Assembly: GCA_015057605.1 (NCBI GenBank)
Contig: SVDX01000005.1
Coordinates: forward strand, 49,311-113,310
DNA: 64,000 nt
DNA from: Lachnospira sp.
GTDB lineage: Bacteria > Bacillota > Clostridia > Lachnospirales > Lachnospiraceae
Direction: 5' to 3'
The position numbers were made by a program, and so were the translations under genes. The first letter of the stretch is position 1; the number at the start of each line of letters is the position of its first letter. Shown in pieces: positions 24,734 to 33,990 of the stretch. Under the pieces are notes generated by a model. The model did no database searches. It worked only from the letters and a program-made list of their open reading frames with translations, and was not told the origin of the DNA.

Positions 24734-25690
24734 ATGAATATTGTGATTTTAGATGCGATGACATTGGGTGATGACATAGATTTAAGTATTTTTGAAAGTA
24801 TTGGTAATCTTACCGTGTATCAAAATACTTCGTTAGATGAGCTTGATGAAAGAGTTAAGGAGGCTCATGTACTTATCGTTAATAAGGTGGCGATGAATGA
24901 AAATACTCTTTCAAATGCTACCAATCTAAAGATGATTGCACTTACGGCAACAGGCTATAACAATGTTGATTTAGAATATGCAAAAAAAAGAGGCATTAGA
25001 GTTTGCAATGTGAGCGGATATTCAACGCAGTCTGTGATACAGCACACATTTGCACTTATGTTTTATGTATTTGAGAAGCTTAATTATTATGATAATTATG
25101 TGAAATCAGGTGAATATACGAAATCTCCGATGTTTACGCATTTTGGAAGAACATTTAATGAATTATACGATAAGACATGGGGCATTATTGGACTTGGCGA
25201 GATTGGTAGAGGCGTTGCAAATGTCGCCAAAGCATTTGGAGCAAATGTTATATATTATTCAACAAGTGGCAAGAACAATGATAGTGAATATAAGAGAGTT
25301 TCACTTGAGGAATTGCTTGAAATGTCGGATATTGTATCAATTCATGCACCACTTAATGAAGCTACATATCATCTTATGAATTATGAAGCATTTAAGCAGA
25401 TGAAGAAGAATGCGGTGCTTATCAATGTGGGAAGAGGTCCAATAATAGATGAAAAGGATCTTTTAAGAGCACTCAAGGAAGAGCTTATTGCGGCAGCAGC
25501 GCTTGATGTGCTTGAGGTAGAACCGATGCTTAGTGACTCGGTGCTTTTAGAGATTAAAGATAGCGACAGATTAGTTATTACTCCACATATAGCCTGGGCT
25601 ACAGTAGAAGCAAGAACAAGACTTGTGGCGGAAGTTAAAGATAATATTATAGCGTTTATGAAGGGTGAAGAGCGAAATGTTGTTGTATAA
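24734..25690 (+). CDS. D-2-hydroxyacid dehydrogenase (glycerate/hydroxypyruvate type)
   Basis: 318 residues. The NAD-binding GIIGLGEIGRGVANVAKAFG, the substrate-binding Arg in INVGRGPIIDEKDL, Glu in DVLEVEPM and the catalytic His in ITPHIAWAT are present, as in glycerate dehydrogenases/hydroxypyruvate reductases. It reduces a 2-oxoacid with NAD(P)H; the exact acid is not readable from sequence. AGAGG precedes ATG 24734. A single-gene unit. Confidence 0.88.
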   Translation: MNIVILDAMTLGDDIDLSIFESIGNLTVYQNTSLDELDERVKEAHVLIVNKVAMNENTLSNATNLKMIALTATGYNNVDLEYAKKRGIRVCNVSGYSTQSVIQHTFALMFYVFEKLNYYDNYVKSGEYTKSPMFTHFGRTFNELYDKTWGIIGLGEIGRGVANVAKAFGANVIYYSTSGKNNDSEYKRVSLEELLEMSDIVSIHAPLNEATYHLMNYEAFKQMKKNAVLINVGRGPIIDEKDLLRALKEELIAAAALDVLEVEPMLSDSVLLEIKDSDRLVITPHIAWATVEARTRLVAEVKDNIIAFMKGEERNVVV

Positions 25691-25693
25691 CGA

Positions 25694-25960
25694 CTATTCC
25701 TCTATTACATGTATTTCAAGATAATCAAAATCAATACTATCGATAAAGTTGTCTTTAGTAAAACGTACGCGGTCATAGCGCTTAAAGTCAGTGATATTGG
25801 CATCAAGCCATATTGGCTTTGACAAGTCAAATTCAACACAGCATTTGTCAATAGCGGCAAATATCTTTTGTGTTCTTGAGAGAGTAGTGCTTTCATCGCA
25901 TATGACTATATCCTTTATAAGGTGATTATTGGTAAATATCTTTGCCCATAAACGAAACAT
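25694..25960 (-). CDS. Conserved hypothetical protein, 88 residues
   Basis: ATG 25960 (MFRLWAKIF) is preferred because AAGGAT lies about 10 bases upstream; a longer frame reaching 26041 would add a hydrophobic leader with no binding site. The product has LSRTQKIFAAIDKCCVEFDL and KPIWLDANITDFKRYDRVRF and is very acidic at the C-terminus (EIHVIEE). I recall similar short proteins in Lachnospiraceae genomes but know no function. It is convergent with the dehydrogenase, with only 3 bases between them. Confidence 0.65.
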   Translation of the reverse strand: MFRLWAKIFTNNHLIKDIVICDESTTLSRTQKIFAAIDKCCVEFDLSKPIWLDANITDFKRYDRVRFTKDNFIDSIDFDYLEIHVIEE

Positions 25961-26027
25961 AATAATTTCCATCCTTGTGATTAAGTATACGAACATTATA
26001 CATATAAGAATGAGAAAATTCAATAAC

Positions 26028-26055
26028 AAAGATGCACCCATATGGGTGCATCTTT
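26028..26055. repeat. perfect 28-bp palindrome, operator or terminator
   Basis: AAAGATGCACCCA (26028-26040) is the exact reverse complement of 26043-26055 around a central TA. It lies upstream of both divergent genes, so it does not end either one. It could be a dimeric-regulator operator or terminate an unseen transcript. Confidence 0.6.
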
Positions 26056-26188
26056 AAGTTTTGAAAATAATAATATGAGGATTTTATCAGAGCCAATTAA
26101 TAGGGGGGAAAAATCAATATGATAAAAGGGAATAATATAACTGGCTCCTTATAAAAAAGTGAGGGATGTAATAGTTATTATTACAAGC

Positions 26189-26217
26189 TTTATTTTAAAT
26201 ATAAAACGTGATAAAAT
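26189..26217 (+). promoter_or_regulatory. possible promoter for the PTS IIC gene
   Basis: TTTATT (26189-26194), 17 bases, TAAAAT (26212-26217) with a TG extension at 26209-26210. A second weaker candidate is TTGAAA at 26230-26235. Confidence 0.35.
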
Positions 26218-26293
26218 AGTGTTTAAATATTGAAAAAAGTGTGAACTTTTGATAGCATACACTTATAAAGAAGACTGAAAGGAAATTGATAAA

Positions 26294-27361
26294 ATGATTA
26301 AAACCTGGTTAAATCGCGTTTTTATTGATGGTCTTAGCGGAATGGCTATGGGATTGTTCTCTACATTGATAGTAGGAACAATTATTAAACAAATAGGTAC
26401 ATACGTTAAGTATATTAATGGAGATATTGGTAATATGCTTATACTTATAGGAAGCATAGCCTCAGCAGCTACCTGTGCTGGAATAGGTGTTGGTGTTGCT
26501 GTAAAATACAAAGAAAGCACGCTTGTAGTTATAGCGGCAGCAGTTGCTGGTATGGTCGGAGGGTATGCAAAGACTATTCTTGCAGGAAGTGCAATATCAG
26601 GAAGTGTTACAGTATTAGCTGGCCCTGGTGAACCTTTAGGCGCATTTATTGCAGCATACATAGCGATTGAATTTGGACATCTTGTGTCTGGTAAAACAAA
26701 GGTTGATATTCTTGTAACGCCGATTGTTTCTATACTGACAGGTTCTGCAATAGGCTTGCTTGTAGGTCCACCAATAGTAAAATTTATGGATTGGATAGGA
26801 AGTATTATTAATTATGCAACTAATCAGCATCCTTTTGTAATGGGTATATTAGTGTCTGTTATAATGGGTATGCTTTTGACATTACCAATAAGCTCGGCGG
26901 CTATCGGAGTTGCGCTTAAGCTAAATGGAATTGCAGCAGGTGCGGCAGTAATTGGCTGTTGCTGCCAGATGGTAGGCTTTGCAGTAGGAAGCTATCGAGA
27001 GAATAAATTTGGTGGCCTTGTTGCTCAAGGAATAGGAACATCAATGCTTCAAATTCCAAATATTGTTAAGAAACCAATAATATGGCTTCCTGCGATTGTA
27101 ACAAGTGCAATTTTAGGACCAGTGTCAACAGTACTTTTGAAAATGTCATGCAATGCGGTTGGTTCCGGAATGGGTACGGCAGGTCTTGTAGGACCTTTAA
27201 TGACTTGGGAGGTTATGGCATCTACAATGCCAGATGCGCTTTTATTTGTAGAGATACTTTTAATGTACTTCTTACTACCGGGCGCAATATGTTTTAGTAT
27301 AACAGAAGGAATGAGAAAAGCTGGTTGGATTAAAAATGGAGATATGAAACTAAAATTATAA
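26294..27361 (+). CDS. PTS EIIC-type membrane protein (PfoR-like)
   Basis: 355 residues with about eight to ten hydrophobic helices. It belongs to the PTS_EIIC_2 (PF13303) family typified by PfoR of Clostridium perfringens: WLNRVFIDGLSGMAMGLFSTLIVGTI, the GPGEPLGAFIAAYIAIEFG loop and VGPPIVKFMDWIG are characteristic. No EIIA or EIIB domain is fused or adjacent, as is usual in this family, so transport coupling is unclear. AAAGGA precedes ATG 26294. It is directly upstream of the pectate lyase, but a separate promoter lies between them. Confidence 0.85.
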   Translation: MIKTWLNRVFIDGLSGMAMGLFSTLIVGTIIKQIGTYVKYINGDIGNMLILIGSIASAATCAGIGVGVAVKYKESTLVVIAAAVAGMVGGYAKTILAGSAISGSVTVLAGPGEPLGAFIAAYIAIEFGHLVSGKTKVDILVTPIVSILTGSAIGLLVGPPIVKFMDWIGSIINYATNQHPFVMGILVSVIMGMLLTLPISSAAIGVALKLNGIAAGAAVIGCCCQMVGFAVGSYRENKFGGLVAQGIGTSMLQIPNIVKKPIIWLPAIVTSAILGPVSTVLLKMSCNAVGSGMGTAGLVGPLMTWEVMASTMPDALLFVEILLMYFLLPGAICFSITEGMRKAGWIKNGDMKLKL

Positions 27362-27423
27362 GTAAAAAAATAATAAAATGTCGATATTTTTGGGCAAAAT
27401 GACTGAAAAAATATAAAAAATAG

Positions 27424-27432
27424 TGATATAAT
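27424..27432 (+). promoter_or_regulatory. extended -10 promoter for the pectate lyase
   Basis: TGA-TATAAT, with CTGAAA at 27403-27408 as a -35 at 18 bases. The predicted start falls inside the left arm of the hairpin that follows immediately. Confidence 0.6.
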
Positions 27433-27463
27433 TAGCACATCTAACAATAGGATGTGCTATTTT
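27433..27463 (+). terminator. terminator of the PTS gene / hairpin at the pectate lyase 5' end
   Basis: TAGCACATC (27433-27441) pairs perfectly with 27451-27459 over a 9-base loop and is followed by TTTT. It touches the -10 box of the pectate lyase promoter. Confidence 0.65.
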
Positions 27464-27501
27464 CATCCTATAAAGAAATAATTTATATAAGGAGGACATT
27501 G

Positions 27502-30500
27502 ATGAAAAAGTCAACTATGAGAAAAGTACTGGCTATTGCTCTTGTAGCAGCTATGTGCGTGGCATTCTTGCCAATGGCAAAGACAACAGCTAACGCAGCA
27601 AGCCTTGCAGATAAGAACTATGTTCTTGATGCGGCGACAACAGATGCAACTAGTTTTACTGTAGATAGTTCGGGAAAACTTACAGCAGATGCAACAGTTG
27701 GTACAGACGGATTTTTCACATTTTGTTCAAAAGGAACAAAGAACTTATTTAAGACCGGAATTGATGAGGTAGCAACCGATATGGGAGGATATACTCAAGC
27801 ATTCCAATGCGGTGGTGGTCTTAAGAATAATGGTCAGGCAGGTATTAAGATTGTAATCGAAGAACCTGCAAAGGTTACAGCATATGTTGCAGTTAAGGCA
27901 GCTAATGATACAAAACACCATTTCCAATATGCAAAAGAAGGTGGAGATGTTGTAACTTATTATGAGATGGCAAATGATCCAAAGGTAAGTCAAAAGATAG
28001 AACTTACATTAGAAGAAGCTGGTACATATTACATCGGTGGTAACAATGGTGGTAACTTCTTCTATGTAGAGGTTGAAAGACTTAAGGACAGTAAGTCATT
28101 CTCAGCTAATGATTTAGATACATCAGTATTTAATGCAGAAGGAAAGCTTGAAACTGCCGATACAGTATTTGCTGAATTCCTTTCTGCAACAAAGACAGGT
28201 AAAAAAATTAGATACTATGAATTAGGTGGCGAAGGTCAAAAGCCATCAGTTGAAGCTAATGGTGTAACATACAACAAGGTTTTGGTTACAGATGGTAAGG
28301 CTAATGTTTCTAAAGAGCAGGCTACACTTAAGTTCACAATTGATAAGAAGATGAGACTTAGCGTTCTTGTAGCTTCTAAGAATGATAGCACAGTTAATGT
28401 TACTGTATGGGATGCTGCTACATCTGCAGAAGTAGCTTCTGTAAAGACAGAAAGAAAAATTGGTGCAGGTAACGCAGAAGTTATTAACTTCGTACTTGAA
28501 GCTGGTACATACTACCTTGGTGGTTCAGATAATGGTATAGCACTTTACAATTTAGTGTTAAATGAAATTGTTGAATACGAAATGAACGCTAATGAGCTTG
28601 AAGCAGCAGTAGATTCAAAATATGAAGCAGATACACCAATTGGCGATGCTAACTATTTTACAGCTATTGGTGTTGATAAAAAAATTGTAGTAAAGGCTAC
28701 AGATGTTACATATGAAGGCGTAGCATATTCAAAAATGTTACAATTTTCAGGAGATTCAAAGCTTAATACAGGTAGAAACTGTTTAAAGATTAATGTTACA
28801 GAAACAGCTAAGATTACTATTATTGCAGCAGCTAAGGGCGATTCAGGTGTTGGTACAGAAATTGGTATTGCTAAGCTTGGTGACAGCGCAATTACACCAG
28901 TAGGTAAATTAGCAGGAGTTGATGAAATTGTTAAGGTTTCAAAGACAAATGTTAAACCAGGTGAATATTATATTGCAGCTAAGAAGGGCGCTAACATTTT
29001 CTCTGTTCTTGTAGAATACGACCCATTAGAGGAAAAGCAGGTTCCTTGGGAAGATGTAGCTACACCAGTTATTGGTACAGTTACAGTTGATGAAGCAGGT
29101 AACTTCATAGTTCCATTTACTGCAGTTATAGACAAGCTTAATGGTGCAGAACAGGTTGCTATTACAATGTATCAGGATGGTACAGAAATAGCTACAAAAT
29201 ATGTTGTTACACAGGAAGATTCAGTAACAATGGCACCATTTAAGAGTGGCAATTATACATTTAAGGCAACAGCAATAAGAACAGGTGCACCTTATAAGGT
29301 TAGCGAAGAAGTGGCATATAATGATTATGTATTAAATCTTAAGACACCAGTAGTTATTGCAAGCAATAACAGAGGTGGCGGTAAGTACTATATTGACTGG
29401 ATTAAGGTTGATAATGCTGATAAGTATGTAATTTCTTATAAGTTAAAAGACAGTACAGGTGACTACACTGTAATCGATAATATTACAGATGGCCACTATG
29501 AACTTTCTGGTTTAACAGAAGGTACATATGAAGTTAAGGTTCAGGCAGTTAGAACAGCTGATAACTTTAACTCACATTACACATTCTATCCAGATGTAAC
29601 TGCACAGGCAGACAGACAATGGTATGCAGCAGTTGTTGGTTCTGCACAACAAAGTGAAACAGAAGTAACTGATAAGGACGGCAACAAGACAACATATCCA
29701 TTAATTATTACAGATGAAACAGTTGATAAAGTAGGTATTCTTCCAGCTATTGATGTTACTAATACAACAGGTTCGGTTATGATTCCTTATAACTCAACAG
29801 GTAAGTTATCAGACTCAGAAGATGGTTTCAGATATTACTTTACACACATTGATCCTAATACAGAGAATTTCAAGCTTACAGCTACATTCGAAGTATTAAA
29901 CAACACAGGCAAGGATAACCAAACAGGCTTTGGTATTATCGCAGCAGATATGGCAGGTATTAACTACTATGGTACACCTGACTATTATCACAAATTATTT
30001 AACTCTGTTCAGGTTGTTTCGTATAGAGGCGCTGCAACACTTAAGCAAGTAACAGGCTATGTATCACAGGATACATCAGACGGTTCAAATGCTAACAGAA
30101 CAGAATATACTAAGCCATTCAATGATACAGGATACACATTTGATGTAGGAACAAAGGTAACATTTAGCTTAGAAAAGACAAATGAAAAGTTCATTGCTAC
30201 ATGCAACGGACAAACAATTGAATTAGATGATACATCAATTCTTTCAGTACAAGAAGATGGTTCATTAACAATTGGTGTTATGGCAACAAGATTCTGTGCC
30301 GTTAATATCACTGATATTAAGTTTGAAACATCAGAAAGTACAGGTGTTACAGGTGGCGGTAAGGTTGACAAGTTAGCACCAAGCGACAAGATATATTCAA
30401 CAGCTCAAAGTGGTAGAGAAGATTATACATTTATCCATGCAGCTAATACAGATGGTACATTAGTTGTTAAATTAAATGGAAAAGAAATCTTTAATAAGCT

Positions 30501-32001
30501 TGTTAAGGCTAATGCAGTTTCAAGAATTCCTGCAACTCTTACAGAGCATGAAAACTTATTTACAACAGAATTCACACCATCAGGTACTTTGGATACACTT
30601 ACAAGTGTAGACACAAGAAAGGGTGAATTAACAGTTTACTTTAAGCAATATGGTGCAGAAGGTGATACAATCGTAGTTTCACCAGACGCATTAGCAACAG
30701 GTACAGGTACAATGGAAGATCCAGTTGCTCTTAGCATGGCGGTTCAATTTGCAAGACCTGGTCAGACAATCCTATTAAAGGATGGTACTTATACTACTTC
30801 TGTAACTCTTCCAAGAAGTTCAGGTGGTAACGCAGAAAAGATGGTTACAATTATTCCTGAAACAGTTGGTGGAGTAGTATTTGACAAAGCAGGTATCGTT
30901 GTTGAAGGTGAATATTGGCACATCTATGGCCTTGAAGTTAAGAATACTCCAGGCAACGGTATTAAGATAAGTGGTAACTACAACATTCTTGAAATGTGTA
31001 CAGTACATGGTACTACAAACTCAGGTGTTCAAATTAGCTATACACAGGGAGCAAGCAGAGAAGTTGGTTTATTTGGTTTATTATGGCCATCATACAACTT
31101 AATCAAGAACTGTGAATCATATGATAGCTGTGATGCAGCTAGAAACGATGCTGACGGTTTTGCAGCTAAGTTAACATGTGGTGAAGGTAATGTATTCTAC
31201 GGATGTATTGCTCACCATAACGTAGATGATGGTTGGGATTTATTTGCAAAACAAATCTCAGGCGAAATCGGTGTTGTTACAATTGAAAACTGTATCGCAT
31301 ACAACAATGGTTGGTTAACAACAGAAGAACTTACAGCAGATATTAAGGGCGAAGGTAACGGCTTTAAGTTAGGTGGCGGTAACCTTGCAGGTGGACATAT
31401 CCTTAAGAACTCAATTGCATTTGCAAATGCAGCTAAGGGTATCACAAGTAACAGCTGCTTCGATTGTGAAATCTATAATTGTACTTCATATGGCAACTCA
31501 ATTAAGCCAGGTTCAGAAGAATACAGTGTAGGCTTAAACAAGAGAACAACAGACCCAATGGGATGGAAGGTAGACGGATTAATCTCAATGACTAAGGATT
31601 CTAACACTAAGTTAGCAGATACAGTTCCATTGTCATTACATTCAGCTACAAACTATGTATATAATGGTAAGACTTCATACAACTCACTTGGTGAAGAAGC
31701 AGTAGATGCTTGGTTTGTATCAACAGATGTTACTATTGTTCCTAAGAGAGCAGCAAATGGTACAATTGATATGGGCGGATTACTTGAATTAACAGACAAG
31801 GCACCAGCTACATCAGGTGCAAGACTTGACTTAACAAGTGAAAAAGCATTATCAGTAATGCCAGGTGTAACAACTATTACAGATGGTACAATTACGATTC
31901 CTGAAACAGGCGATAACAGCAATATGATGTTCTTTGCATTCCTTGCATTAATGTCAGTAGCAGCGTTATGCGTAGCAGGTAAAAAAGTAAAAAGAGCTTA
32001 A
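27502..32001 (+). CDS. Cell-wall-anchored PL9 family pectate lyase
   Basis: 1499 residues, secreted. ATG 27502 follows AAGGAGG; a signal peptide ends at TTANAAS. Three related N-terminal repeats (about 35-195, 200-355, 365-500) end in GTYYIGG, GTYYLGG and GEYYIAA and look like carbohydrate-binding modules. Fibronectin-III-like modules and a beta-sandwich region (to about 970) follow. The right-handed beta-helix catalytic domain (about 1065-1340) is PL9-like: Ca-binding DADGFAAK (1216-1223) and VDDGWDLF, and GFKLGG with Lys1289 as the likely base. The end IPETGDNS, a hydrophobic helix and KKVKRA form a sortase signal. It cleaves polygalacturonate at the cell surface by beta-elimination. Endo or exo mode is unknown. 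Confidence 0.9.
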   Translation: MKKSTMRKVLAIALVAAMCVAFLPMAKTTANAASLADKNYVLDAATTDATSFTVDSSGKLTADATVGTDGFFTFCSKGTKNLFKTGIDEVATDMGGYTQAFQCGGGLKNNGQAGIKIVIEEPAKVTAYVAVKAANDTKHHFQYAKEGGDVVTYYEMANDPKVSQKIELTLEEAGTYYIGGNNGGNFFYVEVERLKDSKSFSANDLDTSVFNAEGKLETADTVFAEFLSATKTGKKIRYYELGGEGQKPSVEANGVTYNKVLVTDGKANVSKEQATLKFTIDKKMRLSVLVASKNDSTVNVTVWDAATSAEVASVKTERKIGAGNAEVINFVLEAGTYYLGGSDNGIALYNLVLNEIVEYEMNANELEAAVDSKYEADTPIGDANYFTAIGVDKKIVVKATDVTYEGVAYSKMLQFSGDSKLNTGRNCLKINVTETAKITIIAAAKGDSGVGTEIGIAKLGDSAITPVGKLAGVDEIVKVSKTNVKPGEYYIAAKKGANIFSVLVEYDPLEEKQVPWEDVATPVIGTVTVDEAGNFIVPFTAVIDKLNGAEQVAITMYQDGTEIATKYVVTQEDSVTMAPFKSGNYTFKATAIRTGAPYKVSEEVAYNDYVLNLKTPVVIASNNRGGGKYYIDWIKVDNADKYVISYKLKDSTGDYTVIDNITDGHYELSGLTEGTYEVKVQAVRTADNFNSHYTFYPDVTAQADRQWYAAVVGSAQQSETEVTDKDGNKTTYPLIITDETVDKVGILPAIDVTNTTGSVMIPYNSTGKLSDSEDGFRYYFTHIDPNTENFKLTATFEVLNNTGKDNQTGFGIIAADMAGINYYGTPDYYHKLFNSVQVVSYRGAATLKQVTGYVSQDTSDGSNANRTEYTKPFNDTGYTFDVGTKVTFSLEKTNEKFIATCNGQTIELDDTSILSVQEDGSLTIGVMATRFCAVNITDIKFETSESTGVTGGGKVDKLAPSDKIYSTAQSGREDYTFIHAANTDGTLVVKLNGKEIFNKLVKANAVSRIPATLTEHENLFTTEFTPSGTLDTLTSVDTRKGELTVYFKQYGAEGDTIVVSPDALATGTGTMEDPVALSMAVQFARPGQTILLKDGTYTTSVTLPRSSGGNAEKMVTIIPETVGGVVFDKAGIVVEGEYWHIYGLEVKNTPGNGIKISGNYNILEMCTVHGTTNSGVQISYTQGASREVGLFGLLWPSYNLIKNCESYDSCDAARNDADGFAAKLTCGEGNVFYGCIAHHNVDDGWDLFAKQISGEIGVVTIENCIAYNNGWLTTEELTADIKGEGNGFKLGGGNLAGGHILKNSIAFANAAKGITSNSCFDCEIYNCTSYGNSIKPGSEEYSVGLNKRTTDPMGWKVDGLISMTKDSNTKLADTVPLSLHSATNYVYNGKTSYNSLGEEAVDAWFVSTDVTIVPKRAANGTIDMGGLLELTDKAPATSGARLDLTSEKALSVMPGVTTITDGTITIPETGDNSNMMFFAFLALMSVAALCVAGKKVKRA

Positions 32002-32011
32002 TTGATATAAC

Positions 32012-32046
32012 AAAAAGGATGTCTTCAAAATGAAGGCATCCTTTTT
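32012..32046. terminator. terminator after pectate lyase
   Basis: 16-bp stem (32012-32027 with 32031-32046, one G-T/A-C mismatch position), AAA loop, A-run and T-run on the two sides. Nearly the same sequence recurs at 33947-33980. Confidence 0.88.
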
Positions 32047-32054
32047 GTGCATTA

Positions 32055-32083
32055 TTGACAAATTGTTAATACAATATTAAAAT
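32055..32083 (+). promoter_or_regulatory. SigA promoter for the permease-like pair
   Basis: TTGACA (32055-32060), 17 bases, TAAAAT (32078-32083). Confidence 0.7.
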
Positions 32084-32127
32084 AATTATGAATTACTTTG
32101 ATTTTCGAATAAAGGGAAGATAATAAG

Positions 32128-33612
32128 ATGAAAGCGGACAAAAAATATTTAGATAGGCAACTGTTTAAAAAGCTATATTTAAGAAATCTTCATTTTCACA
32201 CCATAATAATAGCAGTTGCTTCGATATTTATTATGAGTATAATTTTCGTTCCGATGGGATATTTGACGAAAAAGATGTCAAAAACATTAAGGGTATATGA
32301 TGAAGGTTATATATATGATATGGATGATATGACCTTATTTGCAATATCTACGTATAATACGGTTAATGCAGATAACCTTTCAGATTTCATAAAAAGTTCA
32401 GATACAGTATATAGAGAAAAAGTATATGACCTATTTGTAGAGGGACATACTCCAGATGATTATGCATTTGTTGCACCTAAGATAAAGTTAAACAAACGTG
32501 AGCTTAGTAGAGAAAAGTATATGTATAAAACATCAGGCAAGCTTAATTATGAGTTAAAGGAAGGTCGATGGTTTGAAAGAACGGCAAATGAAGTAGTAAT
32601 ATATGGAAATGGTTCACTAAAATTAGGAGATACATTTGAAATTAATAATGTAGAATATACCGTAGTAGGAATACTTAAAAATCAAGTGCCAAGTGGGTAC
32701 ATAAATGCAGAAAAAGAAAAAAGCTTGGGAGAAATATTTATTCCATCAAGAACTAATTTTTTCCATAAAGAGATAATATTTAATCCTAATGCTAAAGGGA
32801 TTTTTGAAAAAACAGATGGTGTTTTTGCAATAGTATTCGATAAGACAAAGTATACTAAAGAAGAATTGGATGAAATAAATGCATTTGGTAATGTAAGAAA
32901 AGTAGAAGATTATACCCAATCTATTGAATCACCAACATATGGATTTTTAAGATATATATTTCCAATACTTGCAGGTGGTTTATTTGTAATAGCACTATAT
33001 ATTTTAATGGGTCAGATAAGAGAAAAAGCATCAGAAATAATTATGTTTTACGCATCTTATAATGCACCTAAAAGCTATGTGAGAAACAGGTTTATAGCAG
33101 GTATTTGCATGGATATAATTATTGGTATGATAATAGGTATTCAAAGGATGGACTCTAAATTTGACGCATTAAATTATAAATGGGAAGTGTTCTTGGCTAT
33201 TGTATGTGTATGTGTAGTGGCATATTTAGTTATAAAAAAATATGTTACAAAAAGATACGATAATGAATGTTTAGCTTTAGATAAGATGAATTATAAGGAA
33301 AAAAGAATATATAAAGAACTCACACTTTATGATAACTTGGTATTAGTATTTATAATAAAATTATGCATGACAAAAGATAGAGCTCAAATGGTAGCAGAAC
33401 AATATGTAAAGACATTTTTGTTTAACGAAATTAAGAGTGTATATGTGGCTGCCATAGACGAGAAATATCATAATTCTATTGAACTTGCAATGAAAGTTGC
33501 AAAAACAAGAAGTAATACAGTAATTATGAATGAAGATTGGCCAGAAAAAGAATACTTAATATCAAGGATTAAAAAAGAGTTTGGAATTATAGTGGTAGAG
33601 GAAAATGTTTAG
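32128..33612 (+). CDS. FtsX/MacB-like permease homologue without an ATPase partner
   Basis: 494 residues. A basic N-terminus and one membrane helix (about 24-46) precede a roughly 230-residue outer domain with FEINNVEYTVVGILK, typical of the MacB periplasmic domain. Three further helices (about 275-295, 325-340, 350-372) follow. Beyond them is a cytoplasmic tail of about 120 residues with DRAQMVAEQYVKTFLF that is not usual in this family. There is no ABC ATPase gene beside it. Function unknown; it could be an export permease using a distant ATPase, or a regulator. Its stop overlaps the next gene by 8 bases. Confidence 0.6.
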   Translation: MKADKKYLDRQLFKKLYLRNLHFHTIIIAVASIFIMSIIFVPMGYLTKKMSKTLRVYDEGYIYDMDDMTLFAISTYNTVNADNLSDFIKSSDTVYREKVYDLFVEGHTPDDYAFVAPKIKLNKRELSREKYMYKTSGKLNYELKEGRWFERTANEVVIYGNGSLKLGDTFEINNVEYTVVGILKNQVPSGYINAEKEKSLGEIFIPSRTNFFHKEIIFNPNAKGIFEKTDGVFAIVFDKTKYTKEELDEINAFGNVRKVEDYTQSIESPTYGFLRYIFPILAGGLFVIALYILMGQIREKASEIIMFYASYNAPKSYVRNRFIAGICMDIIIGMIIGIQRMDSKFDALNYKWEVFLAIVCVCVVAYLVIKKYVTKRYDNECLALDKMNYKEKRIYKELTLYDNLVLVFIIKLCMTKDRAQMVAEQYVKTFLFNEIKSVYVAAIDEKYHNSIELAMKVAKTRSNTVIMNEDWPEKEYLISRIKKEFGIIVVEENV

Positions 33613-33943
33613 ATTAAAGAATGGTTTTAAACAAGTGTTTAAGGATAAAATATTGAATTATACAAGTAAAGAAGTTGGATTACAATATATTAAAATTATT
33701 ATTGGCGGCTTGCTTTTGATAAGCATCTTGTATTTCATTTCTTTTGCAACTGGTTCGATACATATAGCTTCTGCAATTGTAATATTGTACATAATATTGT
33801 GTACATTTTCTGGTAGCAAGAGCGAAGTATGGAATTACTATAATGGTATTACAAAAAGTCGATATTATGGATTCGTATGCATTATTATTTTCTTATATGG
33901 AGTAGGATATATACTAAATAGAAAGTATGAAAAGTATACATAA
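33605..33943 (+). CDS. Small membrane protein, 112 residues
   Basis: ATG 33605 overlaps the end of the permease-like gene, so translation is coupled. Three hydrophobic segments are seen (about 28-45, 50-70, 85-105) after a basic N-terminus. No family was recognised. It is likely a partner subunit of the preceding protein. It is AT-rich like its neighbour and ends before a terminator almost identical to the one upstream of the pair. Confidence 0.6.
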   Translation: MFRLKNGFKQVFKDKILNYTSKEVGLQYIKIIIGGLLLISILYFISFATGSIHIASAIVILYIILCTFSGSKSEVWNYYNGITKSRYYGFVCIIIFLYGVGYILNRKYEKYT

Positions 33944-33946
33944 TAA

Positions 33947-33980
33947 CAAAAGGATGCCCTCTAATGAAGGCATCCTTTTT
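33947..33980. terminator. bidirectional terminator
   Basis: ACAAAAGGATGCC..TGAAGGCATCCTTTTTTGT forms a stem of about 13 bp with a mismatch near the loop. It serves the plus-strand small membrane gene and the convergent DUF4870-like gene. Confidence 0.82.
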
Positions 33981-33990
33981 TGTATAAAAC

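Larger units (their letters stand above)
25961..26293. other. 333-base divergent intergenic region
   Basis: It holds a perfect palindrome (26028-26055), a second loose inverted repeat GAGCCA/TGGCTC (26090-26095, 26142-26147) around a purine-rich GGGGGGAAAAA stretch, and a possible promoter (26189-26217). No gene is evident in it. Its length and structure hint at regulation of the PTS IIC gene. Confidence 0.5.

Noticed and set aside
26090..26147. GAGCCA/TGGCTC inverted repeat as a possible riboswitch
   Set aside because: Only six paired bases around a 46-base interior; no known riboswitch core was recognised.
27363..27387. second sigma-28-like box before the pectate lyase (TAAA, then GTCGATAT)
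   Set aside because: The spacer is 13 bases, outside the usual range, and a better SigA promoter lies downstream.
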